Shown here: positions 8,023-16,178 of the stretch, one piece after another
How positions within the stretch are numbered: the stretch's first letter is position 1
Layout of the letters: each line of letters opens with the position of its first letter
Assembly: GCA_937924755.1 (NCBI GenBank)
Contig: CALEVZ010000004.1
Span: 1 to 57,195, forward strand
DNA: 57,195 nt
Source of the DNA: an uncultured bacterium
GTDB lineage: Bacteria > Acidobacteriota > Thermoanaerobaculia > Thermoanaerobaculales > Thermoanaerobaculaceae
Direction: 5' to 3'
Program-made: the position numbers and the translations under genes
Notes under the pieces: generated by a model
What the model saw: the letters and a program-made list of their open reading frames with translations, nothing else
What the model was told of the DNA's origin: nothing
Databases searched by the model: none

Positions 8023-9335
8023 CCGCCCCGTTCCTCACACCCGCGGCGATCGTCGCCGAGCTGGACCGCTTCATCGTCGGCCAGGCCGAGGCCAAGCGCG
8101 CAGTCGCCTTGGCCCTGCGCAACCGCTGGCGCCGGCAACAGTTGCCCGAGGAAGAGCGGCGCGAGATCATGCCTGCCAACATCATCCTCATCGGCCCGAC
8201 AGGGGTGGGCAAGACGGAAATTGCCCGGCGGCTGGCTCGCCTGGCGCGAGCCCCCTTCGTCAAGGTGGAGGCTTCCAAGTTCACCGAGGTGGGGTACGTG
8301 GGGCGGGATGTGGAGTCCATCGTCCGCGATCTGGTGGATGCCGCCATCGCCATGGTGCGGCAGGAGCGCAGCGAGGGGGTGCGGGTCGCTGCCCAGCGGG
8401 CCGCCGAGGAGCGGCTGTTGGATTTACTGCTGCCCCGTGCCCCGGATGCCGACCGGGAGGGGTCGCGGCGCGCCCTCAAGCGGCTGCTCCGCGAGGGTCA
8501 GCTGGAGGATCGCGAGGTGGAGCTGGAGGTGACCGAGAACCGTTCCCCCGCGTTCAACATATTCGGTGGGCAGGGAATGGAAACCCTGGAGATGAACCTG
8601 CGTGACGCCCTGGGCGGCATGTTCAACAGACGGGTGCGGCGCACCACCACGGTGGCCCGGGCCCGGCAGCTGCTGGAGGCGGAGGAGCTGGAGCGATTGC
8701 TGGACCGCGCCGAGATCGAGCGGGAGGCAGTGGAGCGGGCGCAGGAGAGCGGCATCGTCTTTCTGGACGAGATCGACAAGATCGCCAATAACGCCCGCGG
8801 AGGGAGCGGCCCTGATGTTTCTCGGGAGGGGGTGCAGCGGGACCTGCTGCCGCTGGTGGAAGGCACGACCGTCACCACCCGTTACGGGCCGGTGAACACC
8901 GACCACGTGTTGTTCCTGGCCGCCGGGGCGTTCCACGTCGCCAAACCCTCCGACCTGATTCCGGAACTGCAGGGCCGCTTCCCCCTGCGGGTGCAGCTGG
9001 AGCCCCTGAGCGAGGCGGACCTGCTGCGCATCCTGCTGGAACCGGAGCATTCGCTGCTTAAGCAACACCAGGCGCTGCTGCGCGCCGAGGAGGTGGAGTT
9101 GGTGTTTGCCCCGGATGCAGCCAAGGAGATGGCGCGCATCGCCTTCGAGCTCAACCGCAGCACCCAGAACATTGGCGCCCGCCGGCTGGTGACGGTGCTG
9201 GAGCGGGTGGTGGAGGAGGTCTCCTTCGCCGCCACCGAGTACGCCCACCGACAGGTGGTCATCGACGGGGAGCAGGTGCGGCGGGCTCTGGCGCCGCTGG
9301 TGGTGAAGGAAGACATCGCCCGCTACATCCTGTAG
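8019..9335 (+). CDS. hslU: HslU (ClpY) unfoldase ATPase of the HslUV protease
   Basis: A 438-residue AAA+ unfoldase that feeds substrates to HslV. The start TPAAIVAELDRFIVGQAEAK is the standard HslU N-terminus. Walker A is GPTGVGKTEIARRLA and Walker B is IVFLDEIDKIA. The pore loop reads KFTEVGYVGRDV, and the end ALAPLVVKEDIARYIL is the C-terminal tail that docks into HslV. The I-domain (about residues 110-235) is present. It starts at GTG 8019 overlapping the hslV stop. Its own TAG stop lies inside the -10 box of the following lipoprotein gene. Confidence 0.97.
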   Translation: MTAPFLTPAAIVAELDRFIVGQAEAKRAVALALRNRWRRQQLPEEERREIMPANIILIGPTGVGKTEIARRLARLARAPFVKVEASKFTEVGYVGRDVESIVRDLVDAAIAMVRQERSEGVRVAAQRAAEERLLDLLLPRAPDADREGSRRALKRLLREGQLEDREVELEVTENRSPAFNIFGGQGMETLEMNLRDALGGMFNRRVRRTTTVARARQLLEAEELERLLDRAEIEREAVERAQESGIVFLDEIDKIANNARGGSGPDVSREGVQRDLLPLVEGTTVTTRYGPVNTDHVLFLAAGAFHVAKPSDLIPELQGRFPLRVQLEPLSEADLLRILLEPEHSLLKQHQALLRAEEVELVFAPDAAKEMARIAFELNRSTQNIGARRLVTVLERVVEEVSFAATEYAHRQVVIDGEQVRRALAPLVVKEDIARYIL

Positions 9336-9338
9336 AGT
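9333..9338 (+). promoter_or_regulatory. -10 box for lipoprotein-dapF unit
   Basis: TAGAGT, whose first three bases are the hslU stop codon, followed by eight bases and the ATG at 9347. No Shine-Dalgarno is seen. The same motif and spacing occur before topA. Confidence 0.5.
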
Positions 9339-9346
9339 GCGCGCCG

Positions 9347-10372
9347 ATGAGAGCGGTGGCTGCAGCGGTGGCGGTGGCGGTGCTCCTGGCGGGGTGCGGG
9401 CGCAAGCTGCCGCCCCTTCCCCCCATCATCGATGTGCCGGAGACGACGCAGGATCTCGCCATTTACCAGGACGGCTTGAGGGCTGTGCTGACGTGGTCGT
9501 ATCCGTCCATGACCCGCGCCGGCCGACCGCTGGTGGACCTGGAGAGGGTCGAGGTGCTGCGGCTGGACCTCGCCCCCGGGCAGGAGCTCCCACCCGCACC
9601 CGAGCTGCAGCGGCAGCTCATGGTGGCGCGTGGCCGCATCGTGGCCCGCCTGGAGGGCAGTGGTCTGGCGGCGGCAACGGTGGGCCGGCAACTGCGCATC
9701 GAGGATCCCCTGCAGCTGCCGGCGGAGGGGATGACGCCGAGCACCTCCTGGTACGCGGTGCGCTCTCGGCGCCGGGACGGCACCACCTCGGCCCTGTCCA
9801 ACCTGGTGAGCTGGCAGGCCAGAACGGTGCCGCCGCCGGTGGAAAAGTTGCAGGCGCTACCCAGCGCCGAGGGCATCGTCTTGTCGTGGAGCCCGGTGGC
9901 AGGAGCCGCCTACCTGCTGGAACGTCAGGATGCCAACGGCGGGGGGTGGCAGCCGGTGGAAGGGGAGGAGCTGAAGACCAACGAGTTCCTCGACCGCGGT
10001 GCCCGCCAGGGGACCATTTGGCGCTACCGCGTGCGTGCGGTGGTGGCGGGGGTGCGGGGGCCCCACAGCGAGGTGAGGGAGGTTCCCTACCCGGATATCT
10101 ATCCTCCTCCTCCGCCGGCGGTCCTGGTCTGCCTGCCGGAGGTCTCGCAGGTGCGCCTTTCCTGGGAAGGATCGCCGGAGATCGGCGTGAGCTACCGGGT
10201 CGAACGGCGGCACCCGGCGGAGGGGTGGCAGCCGATTGGCGAGGCGAGTCAGCGCCAGTGGTTTGATGACCCCAGCCCGCCCGCGGGCGAGCTGGAATAC
10301 CAGGTGATGGCGGTGGATGCAGCGGGAAATCTCTCTCCGCCCGTCACCTGCTCGGTACGGGTGGAACCATGA
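9347..10372 (+). CDS. Lipoprotein with fibronectin type III-like domains
   Basis: A 341-residue lipoprotein. The N-terminus AAVAVAVLLAGCGRKLPP has a clear lipobox (LAGC, acylated Cys17), so it should be anchored in a membrane. After it come about three beta-sandwich segments with fibronectin type III character: roughly residues 30-160, 165-260 (GIVLSWSPVAGAAYLLER) and 265-340 (QVRLSWEGSPEIGVSYRVER, ending YQVMAVDAAGNLSPP). A proline-rich YPPPPP linker separates the last two. Function is unknown; such modules usually bind proteins or carbohydrates. The gene overlaps dapF by four bases (ATGA), which implies co-expression but no obvious shared function. Confidence 0.8.
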   Translation: MRAVAAAVAVAVLLAGCGRKLPPLPPIIDVPETTQDLAIYQDGLRAVLTWSYPSMTRAGRPLVDLERVEVLRLDLAPGQELPPAPELQRQLMVARGRIVARLEGSGLAAATVGRQLRIEDPLQLPAEGMTPSTSWYAVRSRRRDGTTSALSNLVSWQARTVPPPVEKLQALPSAEGIVLSWSPVAGAAYLLERQDANGGGWQPVEGEELKTNEFLDRGARQGTIWRYRVRAVVAGVRGPHSEVREVPYPDIYPPPPPAVLVCLPEVSQVRLSWEGSPEIGVSYRVERRHPAEGWQPIGEASQRQWFDDPSPPAGELEYQVMAVDAAGNLSPPVTCSVRVEP

Positions 10373-11211
10373 ACTTCTCGAAACTCCACGGAGCTGGAAA
10401 CGATTTTCTTCTCTTCGATGGCAAGGAGGGGGTCACGGTGGAGCAGCTGGCGCCCCTGGTGTCCGCGCTCTGTCACCGTCGCCTGGGGATAGGGGCGGAT
10501 GGGGTGCTGGTGCTCCTGCCCACGGGAGAGCGCCGGGCGCGAGTGGTGTACTGGAACTCGGACGGGTCGCCGGCCGCCTTCTGCGGCAATGGTACCCGCT
10601 GCGCGGCCCGCTTTGCCGCGGAACGCTGGGGGTGGCGGGAGATGGTTTTGGAGACAGGTTTTGCCTCCATTCCGGCGGTGGTAGAGGGTACCTCGGTGAC
10701 GCTCCAGTTGCCCGCGCCCGCCGAGGTGAGGGAGGAGCAGACCTTCGTCGTTCACGGTTCGACCATTCCGGCCCGCTATCTAATGCTGGGGGTACCCCAC
10801 CTGGTGCTCCGGGTGGCCTGGTCGGACTTCTGGAACCACCCCCTCGATCCGCTGGCGCCTCTGCTGCGGCGCCACCCCCAGCTCCCGGCCGACGGCGCCA
10901 ATGTCAACTTTGCCAAGGCGATGCCGGACGGAACTCTGGCCTCCCGGTTTTTTGAGCGCGGGGTGGAAGGCGAGACCCTCGCCTCCGGTTCGGGGGTGGT
11001 GGCGGTCGCCCTGGTGGCGGCGGCGGAGGGGTGGGCGTCTGCCCCGGTGCGCGTGGTGACCGCCTCGGGCCGGGAGCTGGTGGTGGCGTTCGATGGAGTT
11101 CCTCCCGCCGCCCCGACCCGTCTCACCGGTCCCGCCGAGTGGGTGGCGGACGGTGTGATAGCCGCCGACCTGCTCAGCGGCTGCGGTTCGGGTTCGGGTA
11201 GGAGGGGATGA
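10369..11211 (+). CDS. dapF: Diaminopimelate epimerase-like protein with a Cys-to-Ser active-site change
   Basis: A 280-residue member of the DapF family, which interconverts LL- and meso-diaminopimelate for lysine and peptidoglycan synthesis. The fold signatures are there: KLHGAGNDFLLFD at the start, RRLGIGADGVLVL, and the first catalytic Cys72 in AFCGNGTRCAARFA. The second motif, normally ETLACGxG with the partner catalytic Cys, reads ETLASGSG: codon TCC at 10984 gives Ser206. In the two-base mechanism of this family both Cys residues are required, so either this enzyme works poorly, uses Ser, or has a different substrate (other racemase-fold relatives do have Ser or Thr at one site). The start overlaps the lipoprotein stop. 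The tail overlaps the convergent gene by 38 bp. Confidence 0.85.
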   Translation: MNFSKLHGAGNDFLLFDGKEGVTVEQLAPLVSALCHRRLGIGADGVLVLLPTGERRARVVYWNSDGSPAAFCGNGTRCAARFAAERWGWREMVLETGFASIPAVVEGTSVTLQLPAPAEVREEQTFVVHGSTIPARYLMLGVPHLVLRVAWSDFWNHPLDPLAPLLRRHPQLPADGANVNFAKAMPDGTLASRFFERGVEGETLASGSGVVAVALVAAAEGWASAPVRVVTASGRELVVAFDGVPPAAPTRLTGPAEWVADGVIAADLLSGCGSGSGRRG

Positions 11212-12817
11212 GGCGGAGCGGCCGAGAAGCGGCCAGCTCCTCGGGGATGGCCTCCAGCAGCACCTTACCGCTCATGTCCTGAGCCAGCGGCAGGTCGACC
11301 ATATAAAGCAGGGTGGGGGTGACGTCGGCAACCCGCGCCCCGCTGGTCCGCGCGCCCCTGGTGACCGCGGGTCCGGCGAAGAAGACGAATCCGTCCGCCC
11401 GGGCCGATGGAGTCACCTGCCAGCGGCGACTGCCCCGCAAGGCATGCCGCAGGCGGGTCCAGGACCCCGGCGCCGTCATGCCATAGGGAGAAGCTACCAC
11501 CAGCATGACGTTCTCGCCGCCAAGGGCCTGCCACAGGGTGGCCAGCTGATCATCCAGCAGGCCGAGGGCCTGCCGGAGGACCTCGGCGGCGGCCGGATCC
11601 CCCGCCGGCGCTGTCCAGAGGGGCCGCAGCCGACCCAAGAGGTCGCTCACCACCAGCAGGGCGTCCACGGGCTCGTCGCGCAAGCGAACCCTCGTCCGCG
11701 CGAACTCCTCGGTGGCCACGGCGAACGCCTCCCGGGTCAGGCCGGCGAACTCCCGCGAACCCTCCAGCGCCGGGGCAATCGCCGTCCGCAGGGAGCTGTC
11801 CAGCGTTTCATAGGGAGAAGCCTCGGCGGCCAGCACGCGGGGCACCACCCAGGTGGCGCGAGCGGGGGCATACCACCCCACTAGGCCCACTCGCAGCCCC
11901 GCACTCTGCAGTATCTGCCACAGAGTGGCGCGCCGCGGAGGTGGTGCTGCGGCCCGCTCCCACAGGCGCCAGGGGAGCTGGTGTGGGGTCGGCCAGGGAC
12001 CCTCCAGCAGCAGCGAGAGGGGCTCGGGTTGCAGCCAGGTGAGCCGGTACACGCGCCTTCCCGCCGTGCCATGCTCGGAGGGCAGGCAGCCGGTGACCAG
12101 GGTGGTGAGGGCCGCAGCTCGGGCGTACGGTCGGAGGGTACGCAGCTGCCCCCAGCTTCCCCTGCCCCAGCGTTCCTTGAGGAACGGCATGTCACCCCTC
12201 TCCAGGGCGGGCAGCAGCACGCCTAGGTCGGCCGCTTCCCACACCACCATGAGGATCGGCGGGGGGTGGGAGACCGGGGCCACATTGCCAGTCATGGCCG
12301 CTGGTGGGTGTTCGACGGGGCTGCGCAGCCAGGGCGCCCACAGCCAGGCGAGCAGCAGGACGCAAGCGGCCATCGACAGCGGCAGGGCGCGCCGGCGAGG
12401 GCGCCTGGCCAGGGCGAGGGCGAGAACCACGAGGGTGAACAGCGCACCCGCCGCCACCGCCTGCTCCAGCGCGCCGCGTCGGGTGACTGCAAGCAAATCC
12501 TTGGTGTTTCTGTAGTTCAGCCATGCAACTGCGGTCAACAAGAAGCCCACGCTCACCAGCAACCAGCACCACACGCCCACGGAAATGCCTGGCTGGGTGG
12601 CCAGGAAGGGAGCGCCCAGCGCCACCAGCTCCAGGAGCAGGAAGAAGGCGAAGCCAAGCCACACCGTGGCCCAGGAGACCCAGGCGGCGGCGAAGAGCAG
12701 AAGCCTCCCCGCTGGAGCGTTGAGCTCCGGCCACAGGAGCAGTTGCAATGGCAACAGGGCTGCCCCCGCCAGGGCTCCGGCGGCCAGGCAGTGGCCAAGC
12801 CTGCGTAGGTGCCGCAT
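11174..12817 (-). CDS. Membrane-anchored type I phosphodiesterase / alkaline-phosphatase-fold protein, degenerate metal site
   Basis: A 547-residue protein with about five N-terminal membrane helices (residues 8-165) and an extracytoplasmic domain from about 185 that follows the type I phosphodiesterase/nucleotide pyrophosphatase pattern. Asp197 lies in WEAADLGVLLPALERGDMPF, and the nucleophile-region Thr is in ALTTLVTGCLPSEHG. A Trp motif is in LVGWYAPARATWVVP. The later metal-binding motifs are altered: SDLLGRLRPLW (391-401) lacks the usual His, and the SDHG motif is replaced by ASPYGM (442-447). Catalysis is therefore doubtful. The start at 12817 gives the first helix directly; it is only 12 bp from the divergent pyrK start. 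Confidence 0.75.
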   Translation of the reverse strand: MRHLRRLGHCLAAGALAGAALLPLQLLLWPELNAPAGRLLLFAAAWVSWATVWLGFAFFLLLELVALGAPFLATQPGISVGVWCWLLVSVGFLLTAVAWLNYRNTKDLLAVTRRGALEQAVAAGALFTLVVLALALARRPRRRALPLSMAACVLLLAWLWAPWLRSPVEHPPAAMTGNVAPVSHPPPILMVVWEAADLGVLLPALERGDMPFLKERWGRGSWGQLRTLRPYARAAALTTLVTGCLPSEHGTAGRRVYRLTWLQPEPLSLLLEGPWPTPHQLPWRLWERAAAPPPRRATLWQILQSAGLRVGLVGWYAPARATWVVPRVLAAEASPYETLDSSLRTAIAPALEGSREFAGLTREAFAVATEEFARTRVRLRDEPVDALLVVSDLLGRLRPLWTAPAGDPAAAEVLRQALGLLDDQLATLWQALGGENVMLVVASPYGMTAPGSWTRLRHALRGSRRWQVTPSARADGFVFFAGPAVTRGARTSGARVADVTPTLLYMVDLPLAQDMSGKVLLEAIPEELAASRPLRLIPSYPNPNRSR

Positions 12818-12835
12818 AATGCTGGCCGCATGATA
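12815..12835. promoter_or_regulatory. Interlocked divergent start region (phosphodiesterase-like gene / pyrK)
   Basis: The minus-strand ATG occupies 12815-12817 and the plus-strand ATG 12830-12832. CATAAT (12815-12820), nine bases before the pyrK ATG, contains the minus-strand start codon. TATCAT read on the minus strand (12835-12830), twelve bases before its ATG, contains the plus-strand start codon. Neither gene has a Shine-Dalgarno here. Confidence 0.5.
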
Positions 12836-13645
12836 GCGCGTCGCGATGTGCCCGCCCGTCTCGTCGAGCGCCGCGAGCTGTCCCCCACCTGTTTCTCCCT
12901 GCTGCTGGCGACCATGGAAAGGCTCCCCGCCGAACCTGGCCAGTTCGGCATGCTCAGCTGCGGCCAGGGGCTCGACCCGCTGCTGCGCAGGCCGTTCTCC
13001 GTCGCCGGGGTTCGTCCGTTGGGCAGCGGGTGGGGGGTAGAACTCCTCGTCAAGGAGGTGGGGAGGGGCACCGCCTGGCTGCGGCGGGCGCCGCTGGGAA
13101 CGATCCTGGAGCTGCTGGCGCCGCTGGGACACGGCTTCAACCTGGAGGCGGCGGCGAGCACGCGGGCCGCGTTGGTGGCGGGCGGGATCGGCCTGCCGCC
13201 AGTCCTCTTTGCCGCCGAGCGCCTGGCCGAGACGGGGGCACCCTTCGACCTCTTTTTGGGTGCCGCGACAGGAGATGAACTGCTGGAGATAAAACGCTGT
13301 CGAGCCGCAGCGGGCGCGGTGGGGGGGAAGCTGGTGCTGTGCACGGACGACGGGAGCGTGGGCGAGCCGGGCTTCGTCACCACGGCGCTGGCCCGCCGCT
13401 TCGCCGCCGGGCAACGATGGGAGCGGGTGCTGGCCTGTGGTCCCGACCCCATGTTGCAGGCCCTGGCCCGCTGGTCGGTGACCGAGGGGGTGGTGGCTGA
13501 GCTGTCGCTGGAAGAACCCATGGCGTGCGGCGTCGGGGTGTGCCTCGGCTGCGTGGTGGAGCTGGCCGACGGGCGGCGGGTGGCCTCCTGCAAGGAGGGG
13601 CCGGTGTTTGAGGCCGCGCGTCTGGCAGCGCGGTGGCGGCCATGA
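12830..13645 (+). CDS. pyrK: Dihydroorotate dehydrogenase B electron transfer subunit PyrK
   Basis: A 271-residue FAD/[2Fe-2S] reductase subunit that passes electrons from dihydroorotate dehydrogenase to NAD+. The flavin motif is RRPFSVAG (about 53-60), the nucleotide-binding motif is VAGGIGLPPVLFAAE, and CGPDPMLQALA is typical of ferredoxin-reductase folds. The C-terminal 2Fe-2S site is ACGVGVCLGCVV followed by ASCKEGPVF. The ATG at 12830 was chosen because the frame upstream is shared with the divergent promoter and a -10-like box sits nine bases before it. It overlaps pyrD by four bases (ATGA), heading a pyrK-pyrD-pyrF operon. Confidence 0.93.
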   Translation: MIARRDVPARLVERRELSPTCFSLLLATMERLPAEPGQFGMLSCGQGLDPLLRRPFSVAGVRPLGSGWGVELLVKEVGRGTAWLRRAPLGTILELLAPLGHGFNLEAAASTRAALVAGGIGLPPVLFAAERLAETGAPFDLFLGAATGDELLEIKRCRAAAGAVGGKLVLCTDDGSVGEPGFVTTALARRFAAGQRWERVLACGPDPMLQALARWSVTEGVVAELSLEEPMACGVGVCLGCVVELADGRRVASCKEGPVFEAARLAARWRP

Positions 13646-14562
13646 GGGTGGACCTCTCCACTGCGGTGGGGGCGCTGACGCTGGCCAACCCGGTGATGGC
13701 CGCCTCCGGCACGTTCGGCTATGGCCTCGACCTGCTGGACCTCTGCCCCCCGGAGTGCCTGGGTGCGGTGGTGACCAAGGGGCTCTCCCCCGCCCCCCGG
13801 GCCGGCAACCCCACCCCCCGCATCGTCGAGACCGCGGCCGGCATGATCAACGCCATCGGTCTGCAGAATATCGGCGTGGAGGCGTTCTGCCAGGAGGCGG
13901 CCGGGGAGCTGGCGCGGCGGGGTGCTACGGTGATCGTCAACGTCTTCGGCGAGCGCCCTGAGCAATACCGGGCGGTCATCGAGCGCTGCGAGCGGGCAGA
14001 GGGCATCGCCGGGTACGAGCTCAACGTCTCCTGCCCCAACGTCGACCACGGCGGCATGGAGTTCGGCCACGACCCTCACCAGCTGGAGGCGCTCACCGCC
14101 CTGTGCCGCGCCGCCACCTCGAAATCCCTGTGGGTGAAGCTCTCCCCCAACGCCCCCGATCTGGTGGGCACTGCCCACGCGGCGGTGGCCGGTGGGGCGG
14201 ACGCCTTGACCCTCATCAACACCCTGCGCGCCATGGCCATCGACCCCTACCGCCGGCGCCCGGTGCTGGCCACGGCGTTTGGTGGCTTGTCTGGACCGGC
14301 CATAAAACCGATCGCCCTCAGGATGCTCTACGAGGTGCACTGTGCCCTGCCGACGGTGCCCCTGGTGGGGATCGGCGGCATCGAGACCGGTAGCGACGTG
14401 GTGGAGTTCCTCCTGGCCGGCGCCTCGGCGGTGCAGGTGGGGACGGCTATCTTTCGCCACCCGGCGGCGCCGCTGCGTATCTTGAGCGAGCTGGAGGACT
14501 TCTGTGTAGCCCAAAAGGTGGGGGAACTGCGCGCCTTGATCGGAGGTTTGCGGTGGCCTTGA
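13642..14562 (+). CDS. pyrD: Dihydroorotate dehydrogenase, class 1B catalytic subunit
   Basis: A 306-residue FMN barrel enzyme that oxidises dihydroorotate to orotate. Signatures include NPVMAASGTFGYG, GAVVTKGLSPAPRAGNPTPRI, the active-site Cys in ELNVSCPNVDHGG, VKLSPNAPD, and the FMN phosphate site VGIGGIETGSDVVEFLLAGASAVQVGT (read in parts). A Cys base and an adjacent pyrK define the NAD-linked class 1B heterotetramer. The ATG at 13642 overlaps the pyrK stop. A GTG nine bases earlier is less likely. Confidence 0.96.
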   Translation: MRVDLSTAVGALTLANPVMAASGTFGYGLDLLDLCPPECLGAVVTKGLSPAPRAGNPTPRIVETAAGMINAIGLQNIGVEAFCQEAAGELARRGATVIVNVFGERPEQYRAVIERCERAEGIAGYELNVSCPNVDHGGMEFGHDPHQLEALTALCRAATSKSLWVKLSPNAPDLVGTAHAAVAGGADALTLINTLRAMAIDPYRRRPVLATAFGGLSGPAIKPIALRMLYEVHCALPTVPLVGIGGIETGSDVVEFLLAGASAVQVGTAIFRHPAAPLRILSELEDFCVAQKVGELRALIGGLRWP

Positions 14563-15299
14563 CCATGGAGGAGGCCGCCGCCCGACTGGTGGTGGCGTTG
14601 GATACGGCCGAGCGAGAGCGAGCGCTGCAGCTGGCCCGCCAGCTGCGCGGGGCCGCCGGCATGATGAAGGTGGGGCTGGAGGCCTTCACGGCGCTGGGTC
14701 CTGGCCTGGTGGAGGAGTTGCTGGCGGCGGGAATGCGGGTGTTTTTGGACCTCAAGCTGCACGACATCCCCCACACCGTGGAGCGCGCCGCCGCCGCCTG
14801 CGCCCGTCTTGGGGTGAGCGTCTTCAACGTACACGCCGCGGGGGGTCCGGCGATGCTGGGGGCGGCGGTGGCGGGGGCGGAGGCCGGCACCCCGGCGGGG
14901 GGGCGGCGACCTCTGGTCCTCGCGGTCACGGTGCTGACCAGCCTGGATGACGCGGCACTGGAGGTTTTGGGGGTACGGGGCAGCGCCCAGGAGGTGGTGT
15001 TACGCTGGGCACGCATGGCCAAAGGGGCGGGGTGCGATGGGGCGGTGTGCTCCGCTCAGGAGGCGGTGAGCCTGCACCGGGAGCTGGGTGAAGATTTTGT
15101 CCTGCTGACGCCCGGCATCCGGCCCGCCGGCAAGGACGCTGGCGACCAGAAACGAGTGGTCACACCGGCGGCCGCCATCCTCGCAGGGGCCACCTATCTC
15201 GTCGTCGGCCGGCCCATCACCGCCGCCGCCGACCCCCTGACCGCCGCCGAGACCATTTTGGCCGAAATGTGCGCCGCCGGCGCCGCGGAAGAGGCGTGA
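14553..15299 (+). CDS. pyrF: Orotidine 5'-phosphate decarboxylase
   Basis: A 248-residue TIM-barrel enzyme that makes UMP from OMP. The Lys-Asp catalytic array is in FLDLKLHDIPHTVERAA. LVVALDTAERERAL holds the N-terminal substrate Asp, and TPGIRPAGKDAGDQKRV is the phosphate-gripper loop, followed by YLVVGRPITAAADP. The GTG at 14553 was chosen because GGAGG lies six bases upstream; it overlaps the end of pyrD by ten bases. An ATG 12 bases later is possible. With pyrK and pyrD it supplies the last steps of UMP synthesis. Confidence 0.96.
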   Translation: MALTMEEAAARLVVALDTAERERALQLARQLRGAAGMMKVGLEAFTALGPGLVEELLAAGMRVFLDLKLHDIPHTVERAAAACARLGVSVFNVHAAGGPAMLGAAVAGAEAGTPAGGRRPLVLAVTVLTSLDDAALEVLGVRGSAQEVVLRWARMAKGAGCDGAVCSAQEAVSLHRELGEDFVLLTPGIRPAGKDAGDQKRVVTPAAAILAGATYLVVGRPITAAADPLTAAETILAEMCAAGAAEEA

Positions 15300-16126
15300 G
15301 CTTCCTCTGCGACACCCACACCCATACCGCCCGTTGCGGTCACGCCGGCGGACGGGACGAGGAGTACATCCAGCACGCCATCGCCCGCGGTCTGAACGCC
15401 ATTGCCGTCACCGACCATGTCCCCTTCTACTGGCTGCCCCCCGACCGGCACGACCCCACCCTGGCCATGGCGCCCGAGGAGCTGCCCCGCTACGTGGAGG
15501 CGGTGCTCGCCCTCAAGGACCGCTACCGCGGCCGCATCGAGGTGCTGCTGGGCCTGGAGGCCGACTACGTGGCCGGACAGGAGGAGAAGCTGGCCCGCCT
15601 GCTGGAGAGTTACCCCTTCGATGTGGTGCTGGGCTCCGTGCACTGGCTCAATGGATGGTGGGTGGACGCGCCGTCGTCCCTGCCCCGCTATCGCCTCGGG
15701 GCGGCCGAGGTAGACCGCGTCTGGGCCGAGTACGCCCAGGCGCTGGTCGCCGCGGCGGCCAGTGGGCTCTTTGACGTCCTGGCCCACCTGGATTTGCCCA
15801 AGAAGTTTGGCTTTCGCCCCAGCACCCCCTTCGCCGGTGTGCAACGGGAGGTCGTGGAGGCGGTGGCCACCGCCGGGTGCGCCGTGGAGCTGTCCTCGGC
15901 GGGGCGGCGCAAACCGGTGGGGGAGGACTACCCGTCGCCGGAGTTGCTGGCCGCCCTGGCGGCGGCGGGAGTGCCGGTCGTGCTGTCCTCCGATGCCCAC
16001 GCCCCCGCCGAGGTGGGATGGGGGTTCGAGCAGCTCCTGGCCACTGCGCGGGCCGCCGGGGTGGAGAGGGCAGCGGTGTTTCGCCAGCGCCGGGCAGTCG
16101 CCCTGCCGTTGCCCCCGGGTTGCTAG
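15296..16126 (+). CDS. PHP-domain phosphatase, HisJ/HisK histidinol-phosphatase type
   Basis: A 276-residue PHP (polymerase and histidinol phosphatase) metal hydrolase. The N-terminal metal motif is [15 protein letters not shown], followed by [28 protein letters not shown] and [14 protein letters not shown], then [16 protein letters not shown] near the end. The overall pattern fits histidinol phosphatases of the HisJ type, which dephosphorylate L-histidinol phosphate. Other phosphoesterases share the fold and no his genes are nearby, so the substrate is not certain. The GTG at 15296 overlaps the pyrF stop (GTGA), so it belongs to the pyr operon. Its TAG stop lies within the -10 box upstream of trxB. 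Confidence 0.82.
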   Translation: MSFLCDTHTHTARCGHAGGRDEEYIQHAIARGLNAIAVTDHVPFYWLPPDRHDPTLAMAPEELPRYVEAVLALKDRYRGRIEVLLGLEADYVAGQEEKLARLLESYPFDVVLGSVHWLNGWWVDAPSSLPRYRLGAAEVDRVWAEYAQALVAAAASGLFDVLAHLDLPKKFGFRPSTPFAGVQREVVEAVATAGCAVELSSAGRRKPVGEDYPSPELLAALAAAGVPVVLSSDAHAPAEVGWGFEQLLATARAAGVERAAVFRQRRAVALPLPPGC

Positions 16127-16129
16127 AAT
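16124..16129 (+). promoter_or_regulatory. Probable trxB -10 box
   Basis: TAGAAT, overlapping the TAG stop of the PHP gene. The leader to the trxB ATG would be about 45 bases, so this one is not leaderless. No convincing -35 was found. Confidence 0.4.
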
Positions 16130-16178
16130 CGGCACTCCCGGGCGACTCCGCTCCGGCGGGCAGAAAGGTACGATCGCC

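Noticed and set aside
12818-13414. N-terminal extension of the phosphodiesterase-like frame to 746 codons
   Set aside because: It runs antisense through pyrK; the sequence before the first helix has no conserved features.
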